Positions 16,269 to 26,713 are shown, counted from the stretch's first letter. The stretch: DNA of 64,000 bases from Armatimonadota bacterium (GCA_025062195.1 JANXAS010000007.1:1-64000); one strand, 5' to 3'. Numbers and translations: made by a program. Notes: generated by a model not told the origin, from the sequence alone.

Positions 16269-17426
16269 TCACGAGGCTCTTCCCTTGAACATGCTTTCAA
16301 GTGTCAGTATTAACCGTCCCAGCTGCTCACCAAAGTTTGTGAGAAGATTTTGCACATCATCCATCGCTTCCTTCAGCGTCATTGGGCGATTGATGACGCT
16401 GAACACAACATCAATACCGTGCGCATGAACAACTTCAGCGCCTTTACCGACTGTGCCAGCGACTGCTATAACTGGCTTGTTATACTTCTTCGCGAGCTTA
16501 GCCACACCTATCGGCGTCTTCCCGAATGCTGTCTGCGTGTCAATTTGTCCCTCGCCAGTGATGATTAAATCGGCGCCCATCACACGCTCTTCAAGCCCGA
16601 CAAGCTCAAAAACAATTTCCGTCCCGCAACGCAACTTTGCCCCAAGGAATGCCATCAGCCCAGCGCCGAGTCCACCAGCTGCTCCCGCACCTGGTGTGTG
16701 CTCAACATCTACACCGAGCTGCTGCCGCACCACTTCGGCGAAGTGACGCAGATTTGCATCAAGTTTGGGAAGCATATCCGGAGTCGCTCCCTTTTGCGGC
16801 GCATACACATATGCAGCACCATGCTCGCCAGTCAGCGGGTTATCAACATCACATGCAACGATGAACTCGGCTTCCTTTGCTCTTGGGTCAAGTCCGGCCA
16901 TATCAATCCGGTGCAACTTTGAAAGCTCACCACCACCAAAACCAATCTGGTTGCCATTCTCATCAAGCAAGCCTATTCCAAGCGCTTGCGCCATACCTGC
17001 ACCAGCATCATTTGTTGCGCTCCCGCCTATGCCGACAATTATCCTTCGGCAACCACGCTCAAGCGCAGCCTTGATTAGTTCACCTGTGCCATATGTTGTC
17101 GTGATCCAAGGGTTTCGCCTCTCTGGTGGGATGAGCGTCAGCCCACTCGCCGCAGCCATCTCAATAACTGCTGTCCGCCCATCACCCAATATCCCAAATG
17201 TAGCCTCAACTTTCTCACCTATCGGATTTGTGACAGGCACAGTGATAAACTCCCCCTTGGTAGCATCCACAAGCGCTTGCACAGTTCCCTCACCGCCGTC
17301 TGCAACCGGTATGACATCAACTTCCACATCAGGCACCGCACGCAATATGCCCTCCTTCAACGCTTCACCAACCTGCTTTGATGTGGCGCTGCCTTTGAAG
17401 GAATCACACGCTACCAAAAACCTCAC
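16269..17426 (-). CDS. Glycerate kinase (GlxK/GarK family)
   Basis: Phosphorylates D-glycerate to a phosphoglycerate, linking serine- or glycolate-type metabolism to glycolysis. A 385-residue member of the Gly_kinase family (PF02595), with N-terminal ACDSFKGS, central GIGGSATNDAGAGMAQALG and TPGAGAAGGLGAGL, and C-terminal TGEGQIDTQTAFGKTP. The start is GTG 17426 behind AAGGGGGGG; it follows the stop of the upstream membrane protein by one base, so the pair is co-transcribed and likely coupled. Confidence 0.95.
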   Translation of the reverse strand: MRFLVACDSFKGSATSKQVGEALKEGILRAVPDVEVDVIPVADGGEGTVQALVDATKGEFITVPVTNPIGEKVEATFGILGDGRTAVIEMAAASGLTLIPPERRNPWITTTYGTGELIKAALERGCRRIIVGIGGSATNDAGAGMAQALGIGLLDENGNQIGFGGGELSKLHRIDMAGLDPRAKEAEFIVACDVDNPLTGEHGAAYVYAPQKGATPDMLPKLDANLRHFAEVVRQQLGVDVEHTPGAGAAGGLGAGLMAFLGAKLRCGTEIVFELVGLEERVMGADLIITGEGQIDTQTAFGKTPIGVAKLAKKYNKPVIAVAGTVGKGAEVVHAHGIDVVFSVINRPMTLKEAMDDVQNLLTNFGEQLGRLILTLESMFKGRAS

Positions 17427-17427
17427 T

Positions 17428-19869
17428 TTAAAACCCCCCCTTAGCGGCATGCCGTTTGATCAGCAATAAGGGCGCAGACGAGCAAAGGGTTAATACCCCG
17501 GAGAAGAGGTTAAGCGCCCCGATAGCATTGCATGTCATGCTCAATCCAAGCAGCGGGAACAACAGGACGGGCACAAATAGCGCTCCAAGTGATGCCCCAA
17601 AGTGGTCTGCTCTATTAACTTTGCCAGCTGCATGTGTGAGGCTGAGTTTGCTACTCTCATCCATAGCTGCATGGTAAACGCCCACAGCTGCCGGCAATGC
17701 AGCGCCAGTAAGGAAACCTGAGATGGTGAGCAGAGACAGAAACGACAAAAGCAAAAATGTTTGGGTCATCCAATTCGCAATCAGCGAGAGCAAATGTGGC
17801 ATTGAAATTGCAAACAGCGCTATGAGCGTGCAAATGCAACTCAACAGAAGGCAAGCTTGCAACCGCCCATGAACATGAGTTTGCAACCTGCCGATAAGGA
17901 TGCTGCCGAGAGCCAATCCGAGCATAAATACCGCAACAAGGGCACCAACCATTTGATACAGGGCACTGTGAAGACTTTGGAAGGCGACGAGCAAGATTAA
18001 TTCCAACCCCATGGCAGTCATTCCGGCAAATGAGGCTGCAATAAGTGAGGCGCGCTTTGCTGCCCCAATGGAGCTTCTTCCGGATGCAATCCTAAGTTGA
18101 GCTATGAATGCATCGGCGAGAAGCATTGCGCCAAACAAAACTGCAACAGCTACCAACAGCCATTTCATATGCCCTTCAATCCATCCTTCAATTTTCAACA
18201 TGGCTTGTGGGTGAGACTTGTGCAGCCATAAGCGAAGATAATGGAAATAGCTCACGGGGTGAAGGTCGCTGTTAATCAATCTGCCTTTTGCGCCGCTCTT
18301 TTCCCTTAGCTTTTGCATCTCATTGTGCAACCATTCTGAGCGCAACGGCGGAAAGTATGAAAGCAAAACCTGTGGTGGCATGGTCGCCGCGGAAATGGAG
18401 CGAGAAGTCATCCATGATGGACGCTTACTAATGCCTTTAACGATGCGCGTTGCACGCTCCATCAGTTCTGTGGGCGATTCCGTGATGAAGTTGTGATCCG
18501 ATGCAAACATGAACATTGTCTCGCCTACTGATACAGCGATGTGCTTAAAGGAGGCTTTAAGTGTGTGATATACGCTGCCGACATAGTGCGCTAATGCCTC
18601 GCCAAGATACGACTCAGAGCCGGTTATGTGGAGGGCAAAAACTCCCATTTCGCTCAGCCGCTTCTTAACAAGCCTGAAGAACTCAACGGTATAGTAGCGA
18701 TTGAGCTGAGCCGTTGATGGATCGCCGATGTGAAGAAAAATCAAATCGTAACTCTTCCTGGTCTCCCTAATGAACTGCCTCGCATCAGAATGTGATATGA
18801 GCACCATCTTGCTGCTGAGCGCCATTTTGTCCCTCTCGGGCAAAAAGGGCATCAGAGCATCAATCAACCATGGGTCAGTTTGCACATATTCAATTTGCTC
18901 AACGCCGATTTCGAGAAGTTGTGACAGCAACCCCTCAATGCCACCGCCAACGATAAGCACTTTTGACGGTTTGTCAGCCTGCGAGACGAGTAACAACGCC
19001 AGCGAGGAATTCGTATACTCGTCAGGGAAGCTGGTGACGAAGTGCCCATCGCAAAACAGGCTATATTGGTCAAGCCTCTTTCCGATAGCAATGTTTTGGT
19101 ATGGGGAGTCCATGCTGAGCACAAGTTCATTTCCAGTCCCATATGAGTTCCAACGGAGAACCGTCAAAGCGCGCTCAAGTCGCATCGCAAACGATGCCTG
19201 AATTATCGCTGGTAATAGAGCAGCAGCACTAAGAGCAAGCTTTAGCGAACTGTCTTTTGTGATCCGGTAGATCAAGCTTGCCGAGGCACCGCAGAGCATG
19301 CACGATACAAGTGCCATCAAAAAGCATGCTGGCATAATGCGCACAAGCAGGAATGTGAAAGCACACCCACCAAACAAGCTCCCAAGCGCCTCAACTGCAT
19401 AAATCCAGGCAACCGGGCGAGCAGTTACTTGCCCCACCGTCCGATATATGCGCACACCCAATGGGAATGTGAACCCAACAGCTAAGCTGAATGGAGATAG
19501 TGCAACGAGCACATACAGGATGGTTGACAATGGTGATGGCAATTCGCCCGGCGGAGTGCGCAGAATCAGATGCATTGAGCGTATGAAGGCGATTTGAGCC
19601 GGCAAAAGACAAGCCACAACGAGCAGCCAAAGCGAAAACGATAGAACAGGGTTTCTCACCCTCGGAGCAATATAAGCGCCCAACTCCGCACCAATGGCTA
19701 TCCAAAGCAGCCACGATGCAAAGAGCATACCAAGCGAAAGTTCTGTCCCGTAGATGACCGCCAGAAATTCACGGACAAGCGTCGCCTGCACAACCATTGA
19801 GCAAAAGCCGAGCACACCGTAGAGAGAAAGACAGTGCAGATGTCCAATGGATGTTTTAGACCGCTTCAT
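17428..19869 (-). CDS. Multi-pass membrane protein with embedded spermidine-synthase-like domain
   Basis: About 813 residues with about seven N-terminal transmembrane segments, a Rossmann-fold aminopropyltransferase-like domain (~250-470; VLIVGGGIEGLLSQLLE, ISHSDARQF) and a second hydrophobic C-terminal block. In true spermidine synthases the catalytic stretch reads D-x-x-D-P; here it is IFLHIGDPSTAQ, so one Asp is His and only the DP Asp remains. Polyamine synthesis is therefore doubtful. Similar membrane-fused proteins are common in bacteria and mostly uncharacterised. Start ATG 19869 (MKRSKTS) has AGAGG 9 nt upstream and is uncertain; the track start is 19929. Confidence 0.75.
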   Translation of the reverse strand: MKRSKTSIGHLHCLSLYGVLGFCSMVVQATLVREFLAVIYGTELSLGMLFASWLLWIAIGAELGAYIAPRVRNPVLSFSLWLLVVACLLPAQIAFIRSMHLILRTPPGELPSPLSTILYVLVALSPFSLAVGFTFPLGVRIYRTVGQVTARPVAWIYAVEALGSLFGGCAFTFLLVRIMPACFLMALVSCMLCGASASLIYRITKDSSLKLALSAAALLPAIIQASFAMRLERALTVLRWNSYGTGNELVLSMDSPYQNIAIGKRLDQYSLFCDGHFVTSFPDEYTNSSLALLLVSQADKPSKVLIVGGGIEGLLSQLLEIGVEQIEYVQTDPWLIDALMPFLPERDKMALSSKMVLISHSDARQFIRETRKSYDLIFLHIGDPSTAQLNRYYTVEFFRLVKKRLSEMGVFALHITGSESYLGEALAHYVGSVYHTLKASFKHIAVSVGETMFMFASDHNFITESPTELMERATRIVKGISKRPSWMTSRSISAATMPPQVLLSYFPPLRSEWLHNEMQKLREKSGAKGRLINSDLHPVSYFHYLRLWLHKSHPQAMLKIEGWIEGHMKWLLVAVAVLFGAMLLADAFIAQLRIASGRSSIGAAKRASLIAASFAGMTAMGLELILLVAFQSLHSALYQMVGALVAVFMLGLALGSILIGRLQTHVHGRLQACLLLSCICTLIALFAISMPHLLSLIANWMTQTFLLLSFLSLLTISGFLTGAALPAAVGVYHAAMDESSKLSLTHAAGKVNRADHFGASLGALFVPVLLFPLLGLSMTCNAIGALNLFSGVLTLCSSAPLLLIKRHAAKGGF

Positions 19870-20060
19870 CTCTGCCATCCTCTCGGACGCACAGTGATAT
19901 GACTTAACGAGCCAACTAACTTTGCCCACAGGCAGCCATGTGGCAAACTAACCAATGGCTCCTCACCTTACCAAGACATGTTCTGTTCAAAGTAAACGGC
20001 GCCGTATGACAAAGTATGCCTAAAGGTGCACATCACTGCATAAAGATGGAGGTGACAATC

Positions 20061-20318
20061 ATGCCGGAGCGGGAGAGAAAAGCAGCAAGACCACGCAAGC
20101 CCGAGGTGGAAGCAATTGAGGAGAAGCTTGAGGGGGTGCGCAACCTCGTATTGAGGTGCGCTACAGGTCTGCTTGGCAGAGAGGCGGTTGAGCACCTTGT
20201 GAATGCGAGAAAGGAGCTACTGCTTGCAGTGCGCTCAATCATTGATGCACGCATACAGCGCCTTGAAGAAGCTACGCAACGCCTGAGAAAAGTTGAAATT
20301 GAGGGTGAGGAAGGTTAG
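20061..20318 (+). CDS. Small charged coiled-coil protein, function unknown
   Basis: An 86-residue protein rich in Arg, Glu and Lys; from ~15 to the end it reads as one or two amphipathic helices with heptad-like Leu/Val/Ile spacing (EAIEEKLEGVRNLVLR, ARIQRLEEATQRLRKV). ATG 20061 sits behind GGAGGTGACAATC, which sets this start rather than the track's 20016. It lies upstream of the MEMO gene on the same strand. No family recognised. Confidence 0.65.
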   Translation: MPERERKAARPRKPEVEAIEEKLEGVRNLVLRCATGLLGREAVEHLVNARKELLLAVRSIIDARIQRLEEATQRLRKVEIEGEEG

Positions 20319-20400
20319 GCAAAAGTTAATCTTATTCTGAAATGACGCTCACCTACGGATGGGCTACCAAATTAAAGTCATCATAGCAAAGTGATTGGCT

Positions 20401-21675
20401 GTGGATTATCCAAAACTGCGCAAGGTGGATATCTTTCCCGTTACGATTGAAGGCAGGCAATACATTGCCATAAGAGACCCGTTGGGATTGATGGAAGGTA
20501 TGCTGCTGCTCCCTCAGCATATGGCTCTCCTAATTGGATTAATGGATGGTAAGCATTCTATTCGTGAAATTCAGGTTGAACTTATGAGATGCCTTGGGAA
20601 GTTCATAATGAGCGATGAGATACAAAAGTTTGTCTCACAGCTTGATGAGCATTTTCTGCTTGAGAACGAGCGCTCAGCGGCGAGGCTTCTTGAACTAAAG
20701 CAGTGGTTCAGAGAGCAGCGAACAAGGAGAGCTGCGCATTCAGGCACCTCTTATCCGGGCGATACAAACCAACTTAAAGCATTGCTTGACTCATTCTACA
20801 GTTGTCCCAGCGGACCGGGAGTAATATGCCCAGATGAGGATGCGAAAGTGCCCGCCGGCATAATGGTGCCACATATAGACTTACGCCGTGGTGGGGTTTG
20901 TTATGCGTGGGCATATTACAAGCTCGCAAGTGCCCTATTGGCGCGCACGCAACCAACTACATTCATTATCCTCGGGATAGCGCACTGCCAAATGGAGCAA
21001 CCATTCACAATCACATCCAAGGACTTTGAGACACCATTTGGCACGGCTAAAGCTAACGCCGAATTCGTTGAGGAGCTCGCAAGGCTTTGTCACGGCTTTG
21101 ATCCGTTTGCCGATGAGCTTGTGCATCGCTTTGAACACTCAATTGAGTTTCAAGTGCTATTCCTGCAACACACCTTTGATGGGATTATGCCATTCACATT
21201 CGTGCCGATACTGTGCGGCAGTTTTGAGCATTTCATCTATGGAGTTCGTGACATCGCAAAGCTTGAGCCAATAGAAGAGTTTGTGAATGCGCTACGCCAT
21301 TTGATTGGGTGTTGGCATGAGCGCATTTGCATAATTTCAAGCGTTGACCTGAGCCATGTAGGGGTGCGCTTTGGACATACAATGGCGATTTCAACGCACA
21401 CGCTGCAGTGGCTTCGCCGGTATGATGCTGAGTTTCTGAGCTTTGTGGAGCAGTGTGATGCTGACGGAATGCTTCAATTCATTGCTCGCAACCGCAACTT
21501 CACCAACATTGATGCCACCCCCGCAACTTATGTGATGCTTAAAGTGCTCGGAAATGCTGAAGGACACATCCTCAAGTATGAGCAATCCTTGGATCCTGAT
21601 GGACAATCCGTTGTCACATTCGCTGCAGCTGCGTTTTATGCTGCGCAAGTCAACCTACGGGGGTGCAAGGGATGA
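20401..21675 (+). CDS. MEMO-family protein (AmmeMemoRadiSam protein B-like) with N-terminal extension
   Basis: About 424 residues. The C-terminal ~300 residues are the MEMO domain, a dioxygenase-like fold, with the conserved metal-site pattern VPHIDLRRGG, HSIEFQVLFLQ and SSVDLSH. The N-terminal ~110 residues form a separate domain (VDIFPVTIEGRQYIAIRDPLG) often found before MEMO in thermophiles. The usual partners AmmeMemoRadiSam A and the radical SAM protein are absent next door. The start is GTG 20401 or TTG 20395; the latter is nearly adjacent to the only weak ribosome site. The stop overlaps the next gene's ATG as ATGA. Confidence 0.88.
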   Translation: MDYPKLRKVDIFPVTIEGRQYIAIRDPLGLMEGMLLLPQHMALLIGLMDGKHSIREIQVELMRCLGKFIMSDEIQKFVSQLDEHFLLENERSAARLLELKQWFREQRTRRAAHSGTSYPGDTNQLKALLDSFYSCPSGPGVICPDEDAKVPAGIMVPHIDLRRGGVCYAWAYYKLASALLARTQPTTFIILGIAHCQMEQPFTITSKDFETPFGTAKANAEFVEELARLCHGFDPFADELVHRFEHSIEFQVLFLQHTFDGIMPFTFVPILCGSFEHFIYGVRDIAKLEPIEEFVNALRHLIGCWHERICIISSVDLSHVGVRFGHTMAISTHTLQWLRRYDAEFLSFVEQCDADGMLQFIARNRNFTNIDATPATYVMLKVLGNAEGHILKYEQSLDPDGQSVVTFAAAAFYAAQVNLRGCKG

Positions 21676-23609
21676 TGAGAAGACCAACTAAGCTTGTTCT
21701 CATAGGCTTAGATGCGCCTATAGCACCGAGAGTTTATAGGTTTGCTATGGATGGCGAACTCCCAGCCATCAAGCGGTTGATTGAGAACGGTGTGTATGCC
21801 GAAAATTGCCTTGTGCCATTCCCAACTATAACGCCGCCCAATTGGACAACGATAGTGACGGGGGCAACCGTTGGGACTCACGGAATAACTTGCTTCAACC
21901 TCCATAAACCCGGAGAACCGCTTGATAAGATCGTGCAGGCATTTGATTCAAGGGATGTTAAAGCAGAATTCATCTGGAATGCCGCCGAACGAATAGGCAA
22001 GCGCTCCATAATACTCAACTACCCAACGACATGGCCGCCAACGATAACTGATGGCGTTCAGCTTGGTGGCATGGGGCTATGCTTGAATGAATGGCAAATC
22101 GGTGTCCCGCCATGGGGTGTCCCTATGACACTGTGTGATGAGCAGATGTTCTGCACCGATGAGCTGCCACAGGCAACACAGGTGGTGGTAAGGAGGGCAT
22201 CGGGTTGGAAAGGAATTGAGTTGCGACCGGATGACCTTGAAGTTGAGCTGCCATTGAAATATCGCTCTGCGAAGTTAAAGGTCAAGCCGAAAAGCTACTT
22301 TGTGTTGTTGCGCAAAGGGAGCAATGGATACGACCATGCATTGCTCGCAAAAGGAAAAGACTTAAACACCGTTATGGAAACACTCGCTGTTGAGCAATGG
22401 AGTAAGGTGCTAAGGGATGAATTTGAAACCGAGGAAGGGTTAATGGAAGCCGTATTCAAGTGTAAGCTAACTCGCCTCTCTCGCGATGCGAATGAGTTCG
22501 CTATTTACTTTACGAGCCTTTGCGCCTTGGATGGATGGGATTACCCAAGGGGCGTTGCGCGAGCCATCCAATCCGAGGATGGTCTGCCAATGCCGCGCAA
22601 CGGTTTCAACGCGCTGATGCTTGAGTGGATTGACCCAAAGACATTCGTTGAGATTGTGGATATGCAACACAAATGGTATGCCGATGCCGCCACGCAGCTA
22701 TTTGAACGGGAGCATTGGGATCTATTCTTCATGCAAGCGCACTGCCCAGATTTTGCCTATCACGCATTTGCCACAAAGCTTGACCCGCTCACATGCCAAG
22801 ATGAAGATGTGAGGAAGCAATACGAGGATGCAGAACTTGGCTTCTACAGAAGCATTGATGGGATGATCGGACGCATATCCGAGGCTGCCGGCGAGGACGC
22901 CCTTATTATAATCGTCTCTGACCACGGCGCTAAGGCGACAACGAATTCATTTGATGTCGCAGATGTCCTTGAGGCTGCCGGCTTGCTCAAATATGCCGAT
23001 AGGCAAAGGCGGATAGTGGACTGGAACGAAACAAAAGCCTTCCCACAAAGAGCTGCCTATATCTATGTGAACCTCAGAGGGAGAGACCCGGATGGCATAG
23101 TGGAGCCGGATGAATACGAGGCTGTAAGAGATAAAGTCATTGAGGCGCTTTACAACTACACCGACCCGAAGACGGGTAAGAAGCCAATAGTGCTCGCTAT
23201 AAAGCGTGAGGATGCGCGCCTCATCGGACTGCACGGCGAACTCGTTGGTGACATCGTTTATGCTGTCAGCCCGCTGTTTATGGCTCAACACGGGCCGCAC
23301 CTTCCAACAGCTGAATTTGGCATTGGCTCTATGAAGGGTTTGTTGATAATGTGCGGTCACGGTGTGCGCAAGGGTGTTGTCCTGGAGCGGACTGTTTGGC
23401 TCACAGACATCGTCCCCACAATATGCTATTTGATGGAACTGCCAATACCGGCACACTGCGAAGGCGCAATAATTTATCAAGCGCTTGAAGACCCAGACTT
23501 AGCAATGCATGAGAAACAACAATTGCAGCGCAACTATGAGCGCTTGAAGAGGGCATTTGAGGCCAACATATCGCTCACGCACACTTACACTCATGAACCG
23601 CAAATTTGA
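21672..23609 (+). CDS. Alkaline-phosphatase-fold hydrolase (type I phosphodiesterase/nucleotide pyrophosphatase family)
   Basis: A 645-residue metal-dependent phosphoester hydrolase. The N-terminal metal Asp is in LVLIGLDAP, the nucleophile Thr probably in PFPTITPPNWTTIVTGA, and later metal ligands in IIVSDHGAK and MCGHGVRKG. No signal peptide is apparent, so it is probably cytoplasmic. Start ATG 21672 overlaps the MEMO stop (ATGA) and has GGGGGTG upstream, so the two are translationally coupled. The substrate cannot be read from sequence. Confidence 0.9.
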   Translation: MMRRPTKLVLIGLDAPIAPRVYRFAMDGELPAIKRLIENGVYAENCLVPFPTITPPNWTTIVTGATVGTHGITCFNLHKPGEPLDKIVQAFDSRDVKAEFIWNAAERIGKRSIILNYPTTWPPTITDGVQLGGMGLCLNEWQIGVPPWGVPMTLCDEQMFCTDELPQATQVVVRRASGWKGIELRPDDLEVELPLKYRSAKLKVKPKSYFVLLRKGSNGYDHALLAKGKDLNTVMETLAVEQWSKVLRDEFETEEGLMEAVFKCKLTRLSRDANEFAIYFTSLCALDGWDYPRGVARAIQSEDGLPMPRNGFNALMLEWIDPKTFVEIVDMQHKWYADAATQLFEREHWDLFFMQAHCPDFAYHAFATKLDPLTCQDEDVRKQYEDAELGFYRSIDGMIGRISEAAGEDALIIIVSDHGAKATTNSFDVADVLEAAGLLKYADRQRRIVDWNETKAFPQRAAYIYVNLRGRDPDGIVEPDEYEAVRDKVIEALYNYTDPKTGKKPIVLAIKREDARLIGLHGELVGDIVYAVSPLFMAQHGPHLPTAEFGIGSMKGLLIMCGHGVRKGVVLERTVWLTDIVPTICYLMELPIPAHCEGAIIYQALEDPDLAMHEKQQLQRNYERLKRAFEANISLTHTYTHEPQI

Positions 23610-23653
23610 TGCGAGCCATCTTAATGAACGAGGTATGCCGTGAGGTGAGATAA

Positions 23654-24292
23654 GTGTTTCGGTTGAGCGATGGGCAGGTGGTTGTGTTTATCGGCGATAG
23701 CATAACCGACTGTGGTAGAAGGGATGTTTCGCCGCCTCTTGGAAACGGCTATGTGAAATTCATAGCCGAACTTATCGCCATAAGATACCCATCACTTGAT
23801 GTGCGGATATTCAACAAGGGCATCAGTGGAAACACTGTTGCGGACTTGCGAGACCGCTGGCATGACGATGTGCTCGTCGTCAACCCGGATTGGGTTTCTG
23901 TGCTGATCGGGATTAATGATGTCCATCGGGTGCTGATGAATGACCACACTGCTGTCCCGCCAGAACGATACGAGGAACTCTATCGCCAATGTCTGGAATT
24001 GACGGTGGAGCGAACGAACGCACAGATTGTGCTCATGGAACCGTTTTACATAAGTACCGATACGGAGTCAAACTCGTGGCGGACAAAGGTGCTTCAAATG
24101 TTGAGCCATTATCGCGCTGCAGTGCGCCAACTGGCAGAAGAGTTCAAAGCTGTCTTTGTGCCGTTGCACGAGCTCTTTAGGGAGCAACTGCACTACAGGC
24201 ATGCGGATGCATTTTGCCCAGAACCAGTCCACCCAAATGCTTTTGGACATCTGCTAATAGCACATGCATGGCTCATAGCTATGGGTTGGTGA
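23654..24292 (+). CDS. SGNH/GDSL-family hydrolase
   Basis: A 212-residue esterase-type enzyme. Block I is VFIGDSITDCG (nucleophile Ser), block II GISGNTVADL (Gly), block III GINDVHR (Asn), and block V PEPVHPNAFGH (His), with Glu-Pro in place of the more common Asp-x-x-His spacing. There is no signal peptide. Members near carbohydrate genes often remove acetyl groups from sugars, which fits the DUF4091 neighbour downstream. Start GTG 23654 after GGTGAGATAA. Confidence 0.9.
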   Translation: MFRLSDGQVVVFIGDSITDCGRRDVSPPLGNGYVKFIAELIAIRYPSLDVRIFNKGISGNTVADLRDRWHDDVLVVNPDWVSVLIGINDVHRVLMNDHTAVPPERYEELYRQCLELTVERTNAQIVLMEPFYISTDTESNSWRTKVLQMLSHYRAAVRQLAEEFKAVFVPLHELFREQLHYRHADAFCPEPVHPNAFGHLLIAHAWLIAMGW

Positions 24293-24340
24293 GTGAGATA
24301 AGCCAAACTAAAACTATGCGGCGCTATCGGGGTGACTGAA

Positions 24341-26713
24341 ATGATTTGGCTGTGCTTGCTTCTCCTTACCTCATCACAACGCCCAAACATCGCTTTGAAT
24401 CGCCCATACCAACTTCAGCCGATGCCAAACTATCGCCACTGCACTGACCCAGATGACCGAATACAGCTAACTGATGGGCAGTATGTGCGGGGCTACTTCT
24501 GGACTCAGAGGGGAACTGTTGGATGGCAAAATGTCAGCCCAGTCATTATAACGGTTGACCTTGGAAGCAATATGCCAATTGCCGGCGTCTCATTTAACAC
24601 CGCAGCGGGTGTTGCTGGAGTGCAATTTCCTAATGCCATATGGGTGCTTGTGAGTGCTGATGGCAAACAATGGTTTGAAGTCGGCGACCTCGTGCAAGCC
24701 AGCAATGCGCAAAATGGACCGCCACCATCTCAGGGTTACGCAGTCCATAGGTTTTGGACTGACAGATGGAAAGCATGCGGGCGCTTCATAAGTTTAATCG
24801 TTATCCCGCAGGGTCCGTTTTGCTTCGCCGACGAGATTGAAGTCTACAAGGGAGATGATGTATGGCTCACACAACCGCTTAAAGGTAAACCACATGGCGA
24901 CTTGAAGGAATTCGCCCAACGGAAAGAGATTGAGAGATGCGCCTTGAGGCGTCTGCGAGCTGACTTGGAAGAACTTCGCCGAATAATTGAGCATGCTGAT
25001 GTTGCTTTGGATGCAAGGGATAAGCTTATGCGCCGACTGAACGAGCTTGCCTCATCAATGCCACGCTCATTTGAAGTTGACGAGCCATCCCTCTTTAGTG
25101 CCACGCTGCCGCTCAATGAGTGGCACAGAGAATTGTTCAAATTGCAGGCACAGCTTTGGCAAGCATTGCGCATCACAAATTTCACAGCCTTCGTTGCCCA
25201 CTCGCCGTATGATCCATTGCCCTACTTGACACCCGAACCGCTGCCCAAGGAGCGCATTTTGAGTGCGAGACTCACAATGTTGCAGGACGAAGTCCGCCAC
25301 ATCGCAATCAACCTCGTCAACGCCGATGAGCGTCCGATCAAGGTGCGCGTAAAAGCCGATGGCTTTCCAATAGCCACAGCACAAATCCGCCATGCAGTTT
25401 GGACTGACACAAAGGAGGGCGTGCCAATAGCTGCCGCTCTCCCGGAGGGTGATGAATTTGTTGCGGCAGCCGGGATGATCGGACAGGTTTGGGTGACATT
25501 CCTCGCTACCAAAGTTGGCAAAGCAAAAGGGCGCATCGCCCTCGTGACCGATGCCGATGACCAAATTGAAATTGGGATTCAACTCTCAGTGCTCCCCATA
25601 AGCATGCCGAGGCGTCAATCGCTCCATCTTGGCGGTTGGGATTACACCGATGTGGAGCAACGATACGGGGTTAATCCATTAAACCGTGACGAGTTCATCA
25701 AGCACATCAGAGAACGCTTTGTGGATATACCTTGGGCGAGCCGATTTGTAATGCCATCCGGCAAGTTTGATGAGGCTGGGAGGATGATAGAGCCGCCTGA
25801 TACAAGCAACTTTGACCGATGGCTTGAGCGTTGGAAAGGAGCAAGCCGGTACTATGTGTTCCTATCTGTTGAGGGCAGTTTTGGAGGCGCCAAGGTTGGC
25901 ACTGATAAATTCGCAAATAGCGTGGGAGAATGGATCAGTTTCTGGTGGGGGCATGCACAAAAGCGCGGATTAAAAAAGGGTCAGTTTGGTGTTTTGCTTG
26001 TTGATGAACCACATACTCCAGAGCAAGATGAATTGACGATTGCATGGGCTGAAGCAATCAAGCGTGCAGCACCTGAAGTGGTCATTTGGGTTGACCCAAC
26101 ATGGCGTGAGCCCGAGAAGATGAATCAACGCCTCCCCGAAGTTGTTGATGTGCTTTGTCCAAACAGGATAATATGGTTGAGCAATCCGAAGGCACATGAC
26201 TCGTTTTACATTGCATGGCGAAATAAAGGCAAACGGCTTGCCCTTTATTCATGCAGCGGTCCAAGTAAGCTGCTTGACCCATACTCCTATTATCGGCTGC
26301 AGGCATGGCATTGCTTTGCAATCGGCGCTGACGAAATGTTCTTTTGGGCGTTCGGTGACAACGCTGGCAACTCATGTTGGAATGCATACCTTGACCCACG
26401 CAATTGCTACACACCTCTTTTCCTCGCACCCAAAAGTGTGACGGCAGCAAAGCACATGGAAGCTATAAGGGATGGGGTGCAGGATTACGAGATATTGAAG
26501 ATGCTGAGCGAGGCTGCCACGCAATTTAGGCGCGGCAAAAAGGCTGCAATAGCTGCTGAAGCTGAAAAGCTGCTAACCGATGGACTCAAAAGCATGCTTG
26601 CGCCGATAGGCGCAAACGAAATTTATTGGATGAGGGAAAAGGATAGAACTGGTGCTGATAAAATACGGGAGCGAGCCATAGAGTTGCTACTCAAGTTAAC
26701 CGGGCGGAATTAA
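24341..26713 (+). CDS. Secreted DUF4091 (glycoside-hydrolase-like) protein with N-terminal discoidin-like domain
   Basis: A 790-residue secreted protein with a short signal peptide (MIWLCLLLLTSS), an N-terminal F5/8-type carbohydrate-binding-like domain (~20-165; ITVDLGSNMPIAGVSFNT), a middle helical and beta region, and a C-terminal ~330-residue TIM-barrel-like DUF4091 region (FGVLLVDEPHTPEQDELT, FFWAFGDNAGNSCWNAY, IRDGVQDYEIL). DUF4091 proteins are thought to act on polysaccharides. Start ATG 24341 behind GGGGTGACTGAA. Confidence 0.85.
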   Translation: MIWLCLLLLTSSQRPNIALNRPYQLQPMPNYRHCTDPDDRIQLTDGQYVRGYFWTQRGTVGWQNVSPVIITVDLGSNMPIAGVSFNTAAGVAGVQFPNAIWVLVSADGKQWFEVGDLVQASNAQNGPPPSQGYAVHRFWTDRWKACGRFISLIVIPQGPFCFADEIEVYKGDDVWLTQPLKGKPHGDLKEFAQRKEIERCALRRLRADLEELRRIIEHADVALDARDKLMRRLNELASSMPRSFEVDEPSLFSATLPLNEWHRELFKLQAQLWQALRITNFTAFVAHSPYDPLPYLTPEPLPKERILSARLTMLQDEVRHIAINLVNADERPIKVRVKADGFPIATAQIRHAVWTDTKEGVPIAAALPEGDEFVAAAGMIGQVWVTFLATKVGKAKGRIALVTDADDQIEIGIQLSVLPISMPRRQSLHLGGWDYTDVEQRYGVNPLNRDEFIKHIRERFVDIPWASRFVMPSGKFDEAGRMIEPPDTSNFDRWLERWKGASRYYVFLSVEGSFGGAKVGTDKFANSVGEWISFWWGHAQKRGLKKGQFGVLLVDEPHTPEQDELTIAWAEAIKRAAPEVVIWVDPTWREPEKMNQRLPEVVDVLCPNRIIWLSNPKAHDSFYIAWRNKGKRLALYSCSGPSKLLDPYSYYRLQAWHCFAIGADEMFFWAFGDNAGNSCWNAYLDPRNCYTPLFLAPKSVTAAKHMEAIRDGVQDYEILKMLSEAATQFRRGKKAAIAAEAEKLLTDGLKSMLAPIGANEIYWMREKDRTGADKIRERAIELLLKLTGRN

